Assembly (NCBI GenBank): GCA_963383645.1
Contig: OY726565.1
Coordinates: 35,693,529 to 35,757,528, forward strand
Direction of reading: 5' to 3'
Length of the DNA stretch: 64,000 nucleotides
From: Muscardinus avellanarius
Taxonomy: Eukaryota; Chordata; Mammalia; Rodentia; Gliridae
The position numbers and the translations under genes are program-made. The notes under the pieces are model-generated. The model saw only the letters and a program-made list of their open reading frames with translations. It searched no databases and had not been told where the DNA came from. Shown in pieces: positions 12,632 to 25,353 of the stretch (its first letter is position 1; each line of letters opens with the position of its first letter).

Positions 12632-14937
12632 GAAAGTATATCTGAAATGACACGTGACATATCATTTTCCTTTGACTTCATATGTAGGGGCTATAAAAGC
12701 ATCAAGGTAGTAGTATTATAACAATTTAAGAAAGAGACTAATATTAAAATTCATATGTTTTCAAAGTTTATTCTTAATTAAATCTAAAATTTTAAATGGT
12801 TTAAAACAGGAATAAATCCTAGTCCTTTTTCTAATTTGTATCAACTTGATCAAGTTTAGAAGAAATAAATATCAGCCATTTCCTGCAAATTATATATTAT
12901 AATTAGTTTTACTGATAACATATTTTGATAAATAAGTGACTTAAAGAAACATTGACTACTTATAAGGATCAAATTAAGATTAAATATGCCAAAATCAAAA
13001 TTTTCATTTGAACAGACACTATCTAGAATACAAATAAATCAATTACTTCAGAAAGAAGAGCGTAGATTCAGAAATTCAAAGGCACATTTTATAGTGTTTT
13101 CCACCTGAAGGGCTCATAAGGACAGATGCATCTTCAAAATGTTTAACAGGGATGAACTATATAATAGCTTTTATGAATGTATGGGTGCCTGTTCTAAACG
13201 TTTTCTAAGAAAAAAATTCTATATTCTTCTGAGAAAAAAATTAGTTCTGTCCCATATGTGTTTATGCTACCACCATTCATGCTGCAATCATAAAATGATT
13301 ATTTTTGGTCATGGAAGGGTACCTCTTAAAGATGCAAATCATGTTTTAATTTTTCACAAGTGTCAGTTTTTCTACATAGTCACCAGGTAGCCCAAGAGTA
13401 TGAGCTTCAACTAGAACTGTGATATCAACACCACTGATATTTACATCCAACCCAACAATGCCAGTTACTTGTTATCCTGACAGTCTAGCACATGTCCTTA
13501 TTAGAGCACTTCCTAGATGAAACTTCATGGGAATTGTTTGTCAGCATTGCTATCCTTCCATCACTGATCAATATGTCTTAATCCCTGTGTTGTCATACAC
13601 AGCAAGGTCAGTTACATAGTATCTGGTAAGTAAATAATCATCTAACACTTTATCAAAAACAAGGCTGAGACAATCAATACTCAACAAAGAAGAACAAGTC
13701 AACAAATCATTGTACTAGCATCTTTAATTTCAGTCAAATATCACCTTAGACCACTTCTAAGCAATATATCTGACCTATGTTAGCTAATATGCCTTCAGAT
13801 ATGCCTCCAGTAAGTTATGATTTAATGTTTTGCCCTGAAATGACTAGAAACCAATAGAACAGATCAACAGTTAAAAAACATTGTTAATTTTCACAAACCA
13901 TGGGTTCCAATATTTTTCTTTTATAAGATATGGATCTAGAATATTGGTCATTATTTGCCTATGTTTGTTACTCTTAAATTCTGGCTCCTTACACTGATTA
14001 GCAGTGCAACCTTCAGAACAAAGAAAGCCTGTCTGTGTGATTGTGTTGGTTGGGGGTGAAGGGAGTATCTTAGCAGCCAGTGTATATAACTGTAGCCTGT
14101 ATTGCTGGGGTTAAAAGATGAAGTTTGCTTAATAGTCAAAAAGTAACAACAAGCGTCTATCAGGTTTAAGCAGCAGTTGCAGGGAACTTATAAGAAAAAA
14201 TTAACTACTGTTTGTTACAGTGGGCTCACGACACAATCATTATAATCTATTTGCATACAGGCAGGATTCCAATTTGAGAATGTGAGAAGGAATCTAACTC
14301 CCCATCGGCCCACAGTGTTCCTACCAGTATGGACAGCTTTCTAACTGGATGTGGCCAGGTTATAACATCGCTTCGTTTGCGAGATTGTAGTTTCCTTACC
14401 AACTGATTTTGGACCTGCTTTGTTCATCCCATCTCCTGAAGAAATATTACTGAGATACTCATTTTCTAACCTACCTCTGTTTCTTAACAGTAAATAAATC
14501 TAAAGCCAATTTCTATTTCCTAATTTTTCCTTTCAAATTAATCTCTATGTAAAAATTCCTCTTAACTCCCCTTACTGAGATGCTTCTCAGATTCCTCTGG
14601 GTTGTTTTGCAACAAGCTAAATATACTAAATTTGACTGGAAGTACATTATGGTGGCTTTTAGCTAGTAGATCTCAACAACTTAAATTGAAAGTCTTGTGA
14701 AAGATCTTCCATATTTAAAGATACCCAAAGGAGGAGATTCTTTAGTCCTCTTTTTAATCTATTCAAAAATTTCATTATCAAAATAAGCACTTTGATGTAC
14801 ATTAAAAATAAAAATATAAGTACAGTGGCACTTGAAAATAAGTAGACATAAGCCAATAGAAAAGGTTTTCTAATAGAATAATAAGTGGAAAAGTTTAATA
14901 CAAACAAAAGTTAAAAAGAAATGGCAGAAAGAGATTA
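12632..14937. other. Long AT-rich stretch with no recognised gene or repeat
   Basis: Short open frames only (for example 13139-13390), without splice context or a recognisable family. Treated as intergenic or intronic DNA. Confidence 0.5.
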
Positions 14938-16090
14938 ACATCATTTTATGTAGAGAAAATCCTAAATACTTCACTCAAACAATTACAACTAATGAATAAA
15001 TTCAGTAAACCTTCAGGATGCAAAATCAACTCATAAAACTCATTAGTGTTTCCAAAATTTAACAAATTGTTTGAAAACAAATAAAAAACCAATTTTAGTT
15101 ATAATAGCACAAAAGTAAATTACAGAGTATATTAATCAAGGAAATGAAAGATTTACATACTGAAATCTATAAAACACAACTGAAACTGAAGATAACACAA
15201 AAATAGAAAGCTATCAGATATTCATAGATGAAAATAAATAATATTATTAAACTTAAACTGTTCATACTATCTGAAGTAAACTCTAGATTCGTTGTAATCC
15301 CTATCAAAATTCCAATATCTTTATAAAAATAAAGAAAAATCCATTTTAAAAGTCCTATGAAACCACAATAGACTCTATATGGCTAAAGAAATTTCAACCA
15401 AATAAAGTAAAGTTGGAAGGATGAAAGTAACAGATTTTAAAGTATCTTATAAAGCTATAGTAATCAAAATAGCATGATACGGGCATTAAAATGGATACAT
15501 TGGCCAATGGAGTAGAATAGAGAGCCAAAAAACAAACCCACACAACTATGGAAAATTAATTTTCTACAAAGATGCCAAAATATAAAATGAGGTAACCAAC
15601 AGTCTCTTTAATAAATGATGTTGAGAAATTAAATATACAAAGGTACAATAATAAGAAAACTTTATCTCACCTATGATATAAGAACAAACTCAAATTAAAT
15701 TAAATACTTAAATATAAGACTTTAAACTATAAAACTACTAAAAAGAAAAAGAAGAAAAGCTTCATTACATTGGTCTGGGCAGACATTTCTTAAATATGAA
15801 ATTGCCGGTAATAAATAAAAAATAGATAAATGAGATTTTATTAAACTAAATCTTCTTTGTACAACAAGAGTAAAGAGATGACCCACAGACTGAGATAAAG
15901 TATAAATCACACACTAGACAAGGGCCTAATAATTAAAATATACAAGGAAATAAATGGTAATTTGAGTATTTCTCAAAAGAACACATACAAATAACCAACG
16001 AATCTTTGAAAAAATAGCTCCACATCTCTAATGCTCAGCATTTTCAGTAATTAGAAAAATTCAAATTAAAGCTACAATGACATACCACCA
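14938..16090 (+). mobile_element. Old L1 fragment (ORF2 RT to C-terminal region)
   Basis: Highly diverged, but collinear with L1 ORF2: 'aattcagtaaaccttcagga' (RT thumb), the 'aaaattccaatatcttta' and 'cataccaccacacaactcct' stretches near the C-terminus, and the typical 'ggtactggcataaa'-type segment near 15470. Many indels. Confidence 0.7.
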
Positions 16091-16124
16091 CACAACTCCT
16101 AGATTGGCTTTTATTATCTTTCTT

Positions 16125-16352
16125 TGTGTGTGTGTGTGTGCGTGTATGTGTGTGTGTGTGATACTGGGGATGGAACACAGGGACATTCTACTTCCAAGCT
16201 ATACCCAAACCCTATTTTCTATTCTTTACTTTGAAACAGGGTTTCACTGAGTTGAAAAGGGTCTAAGTAGCTGAGGTCATCTGTGATCCTGGACCCTCCT
16301 GTCTCAGCCTCCCAAATCCGGGATTACAAGTGTGCACCACCATGTCTGGCTC
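16125..16352 (-). mobile_element. Older 7SL-ID SINE, minus strand, with (GT)n tail
   Basis: On the minus strand it reads from 'gagccagacatggtggtgca' to an ID-like end at about 16161. The tail has become a (GT/CA) microsatellite (16125-16160). Diverged copy inserted at the end of the old L1. Confidence 0.85.
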
Positions 16353-16737
16353 TTCTTACTTTCTGTTAACATAGTTTTTATCAGATTAATATGATGAAAT
16401 TAATTGTAACATTCAAAATCAACTACCATTATGTCTACTCCTAAGGAAGGAGTGCTCAAGGGAAAAGGTTAACATGATGGTAAAAAACAATCAGGAATCA
16501 AGAGCCAAATATGGTTCCAGAGTAGATGGCTTCATAATTACATTCCCAAGAAGGCACTAAATTCTAAATTTGGGGAGAATCAAAAGACAGAAGAAAGAAA
16601 AGAGGGAAAAAAGTGTTCATATTGCAGTTTAATTTATACACATATGTCACTCTCAGCTTTCATAATGGAGAATTTCTAGAGTGGTGTAGAGCTGTTCCCT
16701 CTCTCACTGACACTATTCAGGCAAATTAAAAGAAGCT
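16353..16737. other. No feature seen
   Basis: Between a SINE and an L1 3' end; no recognised element. Confidence 0.45.
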
Positions 16738-17240
16738 CTGTGTTTATAGCTGCAAATTCACAATTGCCAAACTATGAAACCAACCAAGATGTCCATCAAC
16801 AGATGAATGGATTACAAAACTATGGAATATGTATACAATGGAATTTTACTCAGCCATAAAGAACAAAATTATATCATCTGCAGGAAAATGGACAAAACTG
16901 AAGAACATTGTGTTAAATGAGATTAGTAAGTCACAAAAAGTAAAAAATTGGATGTTCCCCCTAATAGGAGGAAGTCTAGATAAAGAAAGAGAAACCATAG
17001 ATGAGCAAACAAATAAGGTAACGTAACTGAGGGAGATGGGATGGAAGAAGAGGGAAACTCCCTAATGCACATGATGTACATTCACAAATGTATTAAAGTT
17101 AATCAGTAAGCCAAACATGAGAAGGTGGGGGAAGGGAAGGAATAGGATGGAAATTGCTTAAGAGCTAAATGAGTGACGTATGCCTTTACCATCTCATATC
17201 TCATTAAGATGTATGATTACAATGCACCAATTATACATAT
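16738..17240 (+). mobile_element. L1 3' end (5'-truncated copy)
   Basis: Contains the terminal L1 segment 'gatgtccatcaacagatgaa' and 'tggaattttactcagccata', followed by the 3'UTR with 'atgcacatgatgtacattca' and the terminal 'gtatgattacaatgcaccaa'. Confidence 0.85.
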
Positions 17241-17257
17241 ATTATACACACATGCAA

Positions 17258-17260
17258 ATA

Positions 17261-17312
<52 letters not shown>
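17258..17312. repeat. (TATATG)n microsatellite
   Basis: About nine copies of a TATATG/TATGTA unit directly behind an L1 3' end. Confidence 0.95.
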
Positions 17313-17313
<1 letters not shown>

Positions 17314-17446
17314 ATAGAGAGAGAAACTCCAAGAACTGAACGAAAAATTAATCAAGTAAGCAAAGCCACACTTGAACCACACTTAATTTGCTGACCTTAT
17401 GTTAAATAAATACTGATACAAAGATATCTATTTTGATCCTATATTA

Positions 17447-17674
17447 TTACTATTATTATTATTAGTAGTGGTAGTAGTAGTAGTAGTAGTAGTAGTACTG
17501 GGGTTCCTGGAAGCACTTCTACCTCTGGGCTATACTCCCAGACCTATTTTTATATTTTTTTTAAATTTGGAAACAGGGTCTCTTAAGCCAGCAAGGCTGG
17601 CTCCGAACCAGCACGATCCTCCTGTCTCCACCTCCCAAACGCGGGGATTACAAGCGTGAGCCACCACACCCGGC
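17447..17674 (-). mobile_element. 7SL-ID SINE, short type, minus strand, tail turned into (AGT)n
   Basis: On the minus strand it reads 'gccgggtgtggtggctcacg' to 'ccaggaaccccagta', then a tail of ATT/AGT triplets (about 17447-17495). A 16 bp duplication 'ttttgatcctatatta' (17431-17446) recurs with one mismatch at 17675-17690. The tail has become a triplet microsatellite. Confidence 0.92.
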
Positions 17675-17702
17675 TTTTGATCCTGTATTAAAAGAATCCT
17701 AG

Positions 17703-17917
17703 AGCTGGGCATGATGGAGCACGCTTGTAATCCCAGCATTTGGGAGGCTGAGACTGGAGGATCGCGGTTCACAGACAGCCTCAGCTACTACTTAGTGAGG
17801 CCCTCTGCAACTCAGTGAGACCCTATTTCAAAATAAAGAATAAAAAATAGGGCAGGGGATGTTGCTCGGAGGTCAAATGCCCCTGGGTTCCATCCCCAGA
17901 CCCACACACACAAAAAA
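17703..17917 (+). mobile_element. 7SL-ID SINE, long type
   Basis: The left part is 'agctgggcatgatggagcac', the middle 'ttagtgaggccctctgcaac', and the ID part ends 'catccccagaccc' with an A-rich tail. It is flanked by 'aaagaatcctag' (17691-17702) and 'aaagaatactag' (17918-17929). Confidence 0.92.
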
Positions 17918-17929
17918 AAAGAATACTAG

Positions 17930-19394
17930 GACCAGAGGTTTAAATATGTAGCTATTTGTTCCAGGATATATTTGTTTTTAGAAGGTAAGATTATGACCTG
18001 ATAAAAACCACTTGCTCAACAAGACTTGCTTCAGAATCCTTGTCTGGCTATGCCCATTAATTCAAATCTATTATATCACAAATTCTTCACATTACCAACT
18101 CTATCTCTGCTTTACATAACCCACCTAAAAATTACCCAGCTCGGGTTTAAAATTCTGTAAATACCCTTCCTAATTTTGCCATTTATATGTAATATTCCTA
18201 TCACCTTAAAACTCTGTCAAGGGAGTATTCCATAAACTTAGCTTGGCTTGGCTGAAAGTCACCCCATCTGCCTTGTAGTCTTCTAGGGGGTTGGGAATCC
18301 ACAGTCCATATGGCTTCACATGCTTTCAAAATGAGTAGAGTCTCCACATGGAACTATCCATAGACCAAGAAACAAAAAGCCTCATTTATTTGGAGTTGTA
18401 GGAAAATTACCAGAGATCTGATCAGTGTAAACATCCTGATATTTGCCTTGCTTTCCAACACACCACCTTCCTGGGAGTCAAACTTTATATCATTCATACA
18501 TATAATGAGTAGGACCATTTCCTTTACTCCCCATTATAGGTGATATAAAAGACATTTGCCTATGAATAATGAAGGCATATTGTGTAGTATATCCTTAAAT
18601 TTTTTCTTACTCAAAATTTATATATTAGAAAGCACTATGCAATATTACCTAACCAAAATACTTAAATTTTTGAAAATTAAAGAATATAGGAAACATTTCT
18701 TTGTGGACTCTCCAAGAATAATTATTATTATGAGTCTACAATAGCTGTTAGTATATATTCTAATGTTGAATTTTATAAGAATCATTCATAAATATTAATT
18801 ACAAACTGAACAGCAGGCCTAAAGGGGAAAAATAAAACAAAAAAAAGCTATCAGCTATTTCTGTTTTACCTCTTATTTGAGAGAAAATTGTTGGTCATTA
18901 AAATTCTCTAAGCACCATCTCTGAACAGAAATAAGATCTAATTTCGCACACATCTTATAGGATCTCTAAGGGCCACAACTTTAAATATTGTAAGTTTATT
19001 AATTCCCTGCAAAAATATCTTAGAAATCAAGTGCACACATCATATATAGCTACTGTGAATATCCAAAATTAGCAAAGAAAAAATAAAGAATCCCTAATTG
19101 TGGCATGCTTAACATATTTAACTACATGCATATAAATATTATTTTAGAAACACTAAATATTATTTTAGTCTTTCTGTCATATATAAATACAATTACCTAT
19201 TAAAATGTTAAAATATATTAAGATTTGTTCTCATGTAGCTTATTTAAAATGTGCTTTTATGGAGTATTTTGAACTTATCTTATTCTACAAAGAAGCAATA
19301 AACTTTTAATAAAAAAGTTTTTATGAATAGCATAAAAACATACATTACAGAATTCGTTAAGCTAGAAAACATTTCAAGCATTCTCTTTAGATTA
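17930..19394. other. AT-rich DNA, no gene seen
   Basis: No recognised gene or repeat. Confidence 0.45.
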
Positions 19395-19575
19395 ACCTTT
19401 TTAATCCTTAACATGACCTTATAAACTAGTGATAACTGTTTTCTCTCTTTTACAAGATTAGAGAATTGGAGTTCAGGGAGATAGATTACAGAATTGGAGT
19501 TCAGGGAGATGAAGAACTTTCCCATAATCACATACCAAATAAATGGTGAAGCCTCAACTCAAAACAACAGAACTT
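19395..19575 (-). repeat. MIR SINE remnant with an internal duplication
   Basis: Minus-strand MIR-like pattern: the tract equivalent to 'tacaga..gagaa.tgag' is followed by 'tttcccataatcacatacca', matching the core and tRNA end of MIR. Inside it 'agaattggagttcagggaga' is present twice, at about 19462 and 19490. Confidence 0.6.
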
Positions 19576-21119
19576 GACAATCTGAAACTAAATTGGGCTG
19601 CTAACTACATGCTACTGCTAAATACATATGTACCCTTTAAACAAATTTGTTTTTCCAATACTGGAGATGCATCTATAAACAATAGAATGATGTGCCTGAT
19701 ATTTATTTACACAGCTTTAATCAAATGTTAAGAGAAAATTAGTACAACTAAGTTTTAATTAAATACTCTTGAATATCTAATCATGTAATCAATTTCAACA
19801 TAAAGCAGTTTTGATTTTAAGTAGATAAGATTTGTTCCTTCTCTTCCTGCTCACAGCAAGAGATCTAATCAAGAAGATATACTCAAATACATTAATTTGG
19901 AGACAATTGTTTCTTAAAATAGAAAAAGGAACCATTTATAACATAGAAAATACAAAGATACTGCTGTTTGTACTGTGAGAAAATATAATTTATTTATGTA
20001 CATTTCCTACTATATTTTGTGATTTACTTACATAGTAATCTTTGGTTATTAAAAATTCAGAATTTTTATGGCATATATTTTACCTTTAATAGCAACATTT
20101 TAGCCAAGTATAAAATGCCTTCTAAAGTCAGTTTTAATTATTATTCATGTTATGAAAATAATATTTAATATATTAAAATATATTTAAGATTAACACTGGT
20201 ATTTAAATAAACACTTGTGAAATCTATTGACTAAATTGCATTTCCTTTTTATTCTCTGGCACCAGGCAGATGCATTGTTCATCTCTTGTAGGGCTCATAA
20301 ACAGTTTTATTTGTATGGTCATATGCTTAAAACTGTCTTCTCTGGGGAGCAGCTAGACTACAGATCAGTATTTAATAATGAAAAATTGGGGCAAATTGTT
20401 CATATCCCTTTTCTTTTTTCCAGAATATTTACCAATATGAGGCCAGAGCCAAATATCCAGAGTCCCCAACAGGTGGCCTGAAAGAAGATTTGGAGATCCA
20501 TTCAAGTGTTAACTACAGGTTTTTGCTGTTTGGCACTAGAAAATGTTGAACCATCTGCCAAATAAATCCTTACACTCATTAAAACTATCTTGCCATGTCT
20601 TTTCTCACCTGGGAAGATTGGGTGGACATTAATGAGATGCCACATTTGACACTGAGCAATATATACAATACAGACGTGCTCAGCATGCATGGAATTAGCT
20701 CACTTTAATAACATCAATTTGGTTATGCCTATATACATAGGTTCTATATTAGGCAAGCCTTATATTTCCAGTGTTGACACTTCACACACTCTTAGGGAAT
20801 TCTTTTTTTCTTTCTTTCCTTTTTTATTTTTATTTTTGCAGCACAGATTGTAAGGGAAGCTAAAAATCTTATTGTGCCATACAACTAGAATTGCCAGACT
20901 CAACAAATTAAAATATGAGAAATCTAATTAATTTGTATTTCAGATAAACTATTAACATATTACTAGTATATGCAAGTCTCAAATATTTTATGTCTTCTAA
21001 TAACTTTGCATGTTACATATGATTATACAAATTTGATAAACAGTATCCAAACCTTCCTTAATATTAACTAGTTAGTGGGTCAGCTTTACTTAATGGAAAG
21101 ACTTATGGAGGTAAGTCAA
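19576..21119. other. AT-rich DNA, no gene seen
   Basis: Includes an 84-codon open frame at 20227-20481 with no family resemblance and no splice context that I could defend. Confidence 0.45.
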
Positions 21120-21320
21120 AGAATGGGTTCTGAGCCTCTCCATCTTCTGTCAGACTCTGTGACTGTCCATACATCCCTTCATCTATAAACTCCAGTACCA
21201 TTATTTATAAAATGAAGATAATAACAATTTCCCTGTCAACTGAACAGGGTTAAAATTTAATTAAGTGAAGAAAAATGAAAGCAATCTGAAAAGTGAATAC
21301 AAGACAACTCTATCTATGGG
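21120..21320 (+). repeat. MIR SINE remnant
   Basis: Plus-strand MIR order: 'gactctgtgactgtcc', 'cttcatctataaactcc', 'ataaaatgaagataataaca', then 'gggttaaaatttaattaagt'. Ancient mammalian repeat. Confidence 0.65.
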
Positions 21321-21340
21321 TTACTATTAACCAGTAGGTT

Positions 21341-21543
21341 TATTTATTTTTTATTTTTTGGTGGTACTGGGGTTCCTGGAAACCCTTCTACCCCCGGGCT
21401 ACACTCCCAGACACCTATTTTTTATATTTTTATTTGGAAACAGGGTCTCTTAAGCCAGCGCGGCTGGCTTCAAACCTGCACGATCCTCCTGTCTCCACCT
21501 CCCAAGCGCAGGGATTACGAGTGTGCGCCACCATGCCCGGCTA
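21341..21543 (-). mobile_element. 7SL-ID SINE, short type, minus strand
   Basis: On the minus strand it reads 'agccgggcatggtggcgcac' through 'ccagccgcgctggcttaaga' to 'ccaggaaccccagtacc' and an A/T-rich tail. Probable target duplication around 'aggtttat' on both sides (21336-21343 and 21548-21555). Confidence 0.92.
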
Positions 21544-21555
21544 TCATTAGGTTTA

Positions 21556-22395
21556 TAATAAAGGAAGTTGCCATATATTTCATATTCACACAGAAAGAAA
21601 TCACAACTCACATGTTTAAAAATAAATATTACTGCATTAATTGCTTAAACTATTCCAGGCTACTTCTATCCCAAGCAATCCACTAACAATTATTATAAAG
21701 GGCACAACAATTCTTTAAACAAACTATGTAAGTTCAAACCATATTCTCTGCAACTTCACTCTGTTCATTAGCTTATTGCATTTAATATTACAATGTGTAA
21801 CAGTTGCTTTACATGGTTTTCTATCAGTACTTAGTTGCTGACACTACAACACAAATGTTCCATAACTATATTGAGTAAGTGAATAAACAAAAGTCACTTA
21901 TCTATCCTCATCTAATTTATGCCCTGTGGTAGACACTGCAATGTGCCACCCAATTTCCATCCAATGAAACACCTGTCACCCAGGCTGCAAGAAGTACTGT
22001 CCAAACAGAGCCTACTGCTACCAGCTCCTTTAGACACTGCCTCAGTGCAGAGCCATGACAGAAAGTCATGGGCCTTCCAGGGATGGGAAGACTTCCAGCA
22101 TGGGCACATGAGCGTACTGACTTGCGCTTGTCAACTTGGGAGAGCTCTGAAGGACTACTCTAGCTCCATTTCTCTCCATATGTCAGAAAATGATGCCTTA
22201 GGTCTATGGAGGTTCTACTTTTTCATTTATTTATTTTTTGTTGTTGTTAATCTTCTTTCTGTCTGTCCCTTCTCTTCCACAGGTATTGATACCAAAGGCC
22301 TTTTGAAATAAAATTCTGAATGCTGTATTTCTTCCCAGGGTATTCAACCTGTGACATACTTGACACAGTATTTTTGGAGGATAAAGCCCACTTTC
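21556..22395. other. No clear feature
   Basis: Overlapping open frames on both strands at 21912-22311, slightly richer in GC than the surroundings. I found no family match and no convincing splice sites, so no gene is called. Confidence 0.4.
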
Positions 22396-22410
22396 AGAAA
22401 TGACCTCAAG

Positions 22411-22611
22411 AGCAGGGTGTGGTGGCACACACTTGTAATCCCCACGCTTGGGAGGTAGAGACAGGAGGATTGCACAGGTTCGAAGCCAGCCGTGCTGGGT
22501 TAAGAGACCCTGTTTCCAAATAAATATATGAAAACATAGGTATCTGGAAGTGTAGCCCGGGGGTAGAAGGGTTACCAGGAACCCCAGTACCACCACCAAA
22601 AAAAAAAAAAA
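22411..22611 (+). mobile_element. 7SL-ID SINE, short type
   Basis: Complete copy with an A-tail. It is flanked by a perfect 15 bp duplication 'agaaatgacctcaag' (22396-22410 and 22612-22626), so it is a young insertion. Confidence 0.95.
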
Positions 22612-22626
22612 AGAAATGACCTCAAG

Positions 22627-24689
22627 ATATTTATCTTTTTCCTATCCTCCTTTTGCCTCTTGCAAATAGTAATATGCCAGACTGATCTAGTGGCAGTCTG
22701 GAGCAGCTCCCTTATGTTACACTATCGCTTAATTGATTTTAACCATGCCTGTACCTCCTTTGTTGAATGTTTCCACACTGATCTCCAGTGCACAACTTCT
22801 GAAGTTCACAACTATATAGCCCAGTGGTCATTTGTATGACATGTTCATTTGGTGCCATCATCTCAAATCAGGGATACCCTTATTGCCCTTAAATCCATTA
22901 ACAATGGTATTGCTGTCAAACTTTCTGAAGCTTAGAATGTTTACAGTTTTCATACCCTAGTGTCCATACCTTTAGTATTGATTTAGAACACAAAATGGCA
23001 TCTATCTTTTGTGCATGAAATTAAGTTTTTTCATAGAGCCACATTTCACTTGGTCCTTTGCAATCTTTGAGTCTTATTGCACTCACTTCTGGGATACTTT
23101 CAAAATGCATGATTTTAGGACTTTTCTAGACCACAAAATTAAAGTGTATGGGGATAGGCCCAGTAATGTGCATTTTGGAAAACCTTCTAGTATGAGAACC
23201 ATTACACTACTCTCTAACAAACACTGCTCCATCTGCTTTTTAAGTTTAAACCAGAAAATACACTCATATTGATTGTGCATCCTTATCTATAGACCTGTAA
23301 TCAAAATGACTATTTAATAGTATTTCTATGTATTCCATAATATCTGCATGTATATGGTCATAGATGCTGACAGTATAGTCTTTCAGATAATATATTTTTT
23401 CTAGGAAAGATAAGTAAACAGTACCGGAACATTTAAACTATTACCTTAAAGTCTAAAGCAAAAAATATGCAGAATAAGACTTCAGGGAAATTAACAAATG
23501 TTTCATATGCATTTTAAGTACATGCTTTGTTCTAAAGCTATACCTTTGGTTCTTTATTATTTTTTCCTCACCAAGATAGTAATGAGGTTTGGGCCATATT
23601 TTCTCTTCATGCACAATAACCTGAAATAGGCCAGATAAAAGGGACAGTGATAAGTTGGGTTATTTTCATCCCTCTGTTTTCTTAGGGAGAAACATTTTTA
23701 CTACCTCAAGAAAGGAAAACTGATTCTATTTTTAGGAACCTCAGCAGAAATATTTTACAACCTCTTCTGGTAATCTGTTAAAATGCTGTCAGAAAATAAT
23801 CTTCATATAAGTCCCTTTATGCTACAGAATAAAATTATTTTTCCTGTTTTCAGAAGAGATGTAAACAGCAGGTCTCTGGATTTGCATATGTTTAAAAATG
23901 TTTTAAGTTATCCCTAGCTTCTCTGTCTTTAATATTTTAGAATTTTCATTTCTTAAATAAATGATTCTGATTTTCAAAGTACATGATATTTGAAAATTAA
24001 TTCCAAATATTTATTGTCTTGGGCACTATGTAATTACATGCACTGGCTTTTCCCCCCTACCATTTCTAAAAATATAAAGTTCTAGTTCTGTTTAAATGGA
24101 ATAAAATACAATTAAAAATTCAAGTCCTATTCTTTTGTTTAGCCTCTAAGTAATGTTCTCTCAACAAAGTTTATTTTTAACCTGATCTTATACAGAAGAT
24201 CCTTAAAATAAACATCTTTATATAATATAATAATATTCAATTGAAAACAAATGAGTACAGCATTATCTAAATTAGAAGAAAGTGTCCATGAAATTCTAAT
24301 GAGTAATTTCGAATAATAAAAACATGGAAAGAAATGGTGACAGCTTACAGAACACTGTATAATTCATATTCAAAGCACTACTGTAAAATGTAATCAGAAG
24401 ATTGAAGATTCAGGTGACATGGAATGAAGAAATTCTTTTTTGTGTCTAGGTTTTATCATACTTCACATATTATTTAACTTTTCAACCCACAGGTATCATC
24501 TCTTCAATAAAATAATCTTAATATTCTCATCCATGATAAAATACCTTCTATTATTTAATTTTATCATAATACAATTTATAAACAATGGACTGCTCAATAA
24601 AATTTAAAAATGTTTTGTGGTTAAAATGACCTATCCCAAACAATTATGTTGATTTTAAGATGATTCTTGAGCAAACAAAAAAAACATAC
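22627..24689. other. AT-rich DNA, no gene seen
   Basis: No recognised gene or dispersed repeat. Confidence 0.45.
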
Positions 24690-24817
24690 AAAACCAGTGG
24701 AAGAAAATAAAATTAGAGCTAAAATTAATAAAATAGAAAAAAAATTACAAAGGCTCAATGAGATAGTATTTTGAATAGATAAACAAGATTAACAAATCCT
24801 TAGAAAAATAACCAAAA

Positions 24818-24998
24818 GCTGGGCATGGTGGCACACCCTTATAATCCCAGCAATCAGAAAGCTGAGGCCTGAGGATTGCAGTTCACAGACAGCCTCAGCT
24901 ACTGAGTGAGACCCTTTGCAATTCAGTGAGACCTGGTTTCAAAACTTAAAAAAGGACAAAAAAATAGGCCTGAAGGTGTAGCTTGAAGACAGAATGCA
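24818..24998 (+). mobile_element. 7SL-ID SINE, long type, inside an L1
   Basis: 'agctgggcatggtggcacac' to a degraded ID part ('gtgtagcttgaagacagaat'). No clear duplication visible. Confidence 0.85.
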
Positions 24999-25167
24999 AA
25001 ATTAATAATATTAGAGATAAAAAAGAAAACGTCATCACAGACTTCTCTGAAATTCAGACAATAATTAGGAACTACCGTGAAAACTCATATTCCAAAAAAG
25101 TGGAAAGTCTAAAAGAAATGGACACACTTCTAGACACTTATGAGCTATCAAAATTTAACAGAGTTTA

Positions 25168-25353
25168 GCCAGGCGTGGTGGCGCACACTTGTAATTCCCG
25201 TGCTTAGGAGGCGGAGACAGGAGGATCGCGCAGATTCGAAGCCACCTGTGCTGGCTTAAGAGACCCTGTTTACAAAATTTTTAAAAAAGTATAAAATAGG
25301 TCTGGGAGTGTAGCCTGGAGGTATAAGGGCTTCCAAGAATGCCAGTACCATAA
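25168..25353 (+). mobile_element. 7SL-ID SINE, short type, inside an L1
   Basis: Flanked by the duplication 'aaaatttaacagagttta' (25150-25167), recurring with one mismatch at 25354-25371. The L1 reading resumes directly after it. Confidence 0.93.

Noticed and set aside
21912..22311. Overlapping open frames on both strands, possible exon
   Set aside because: Neither peptide shows a recognisable domain, and I found no good acceptor and donor pair in phase.
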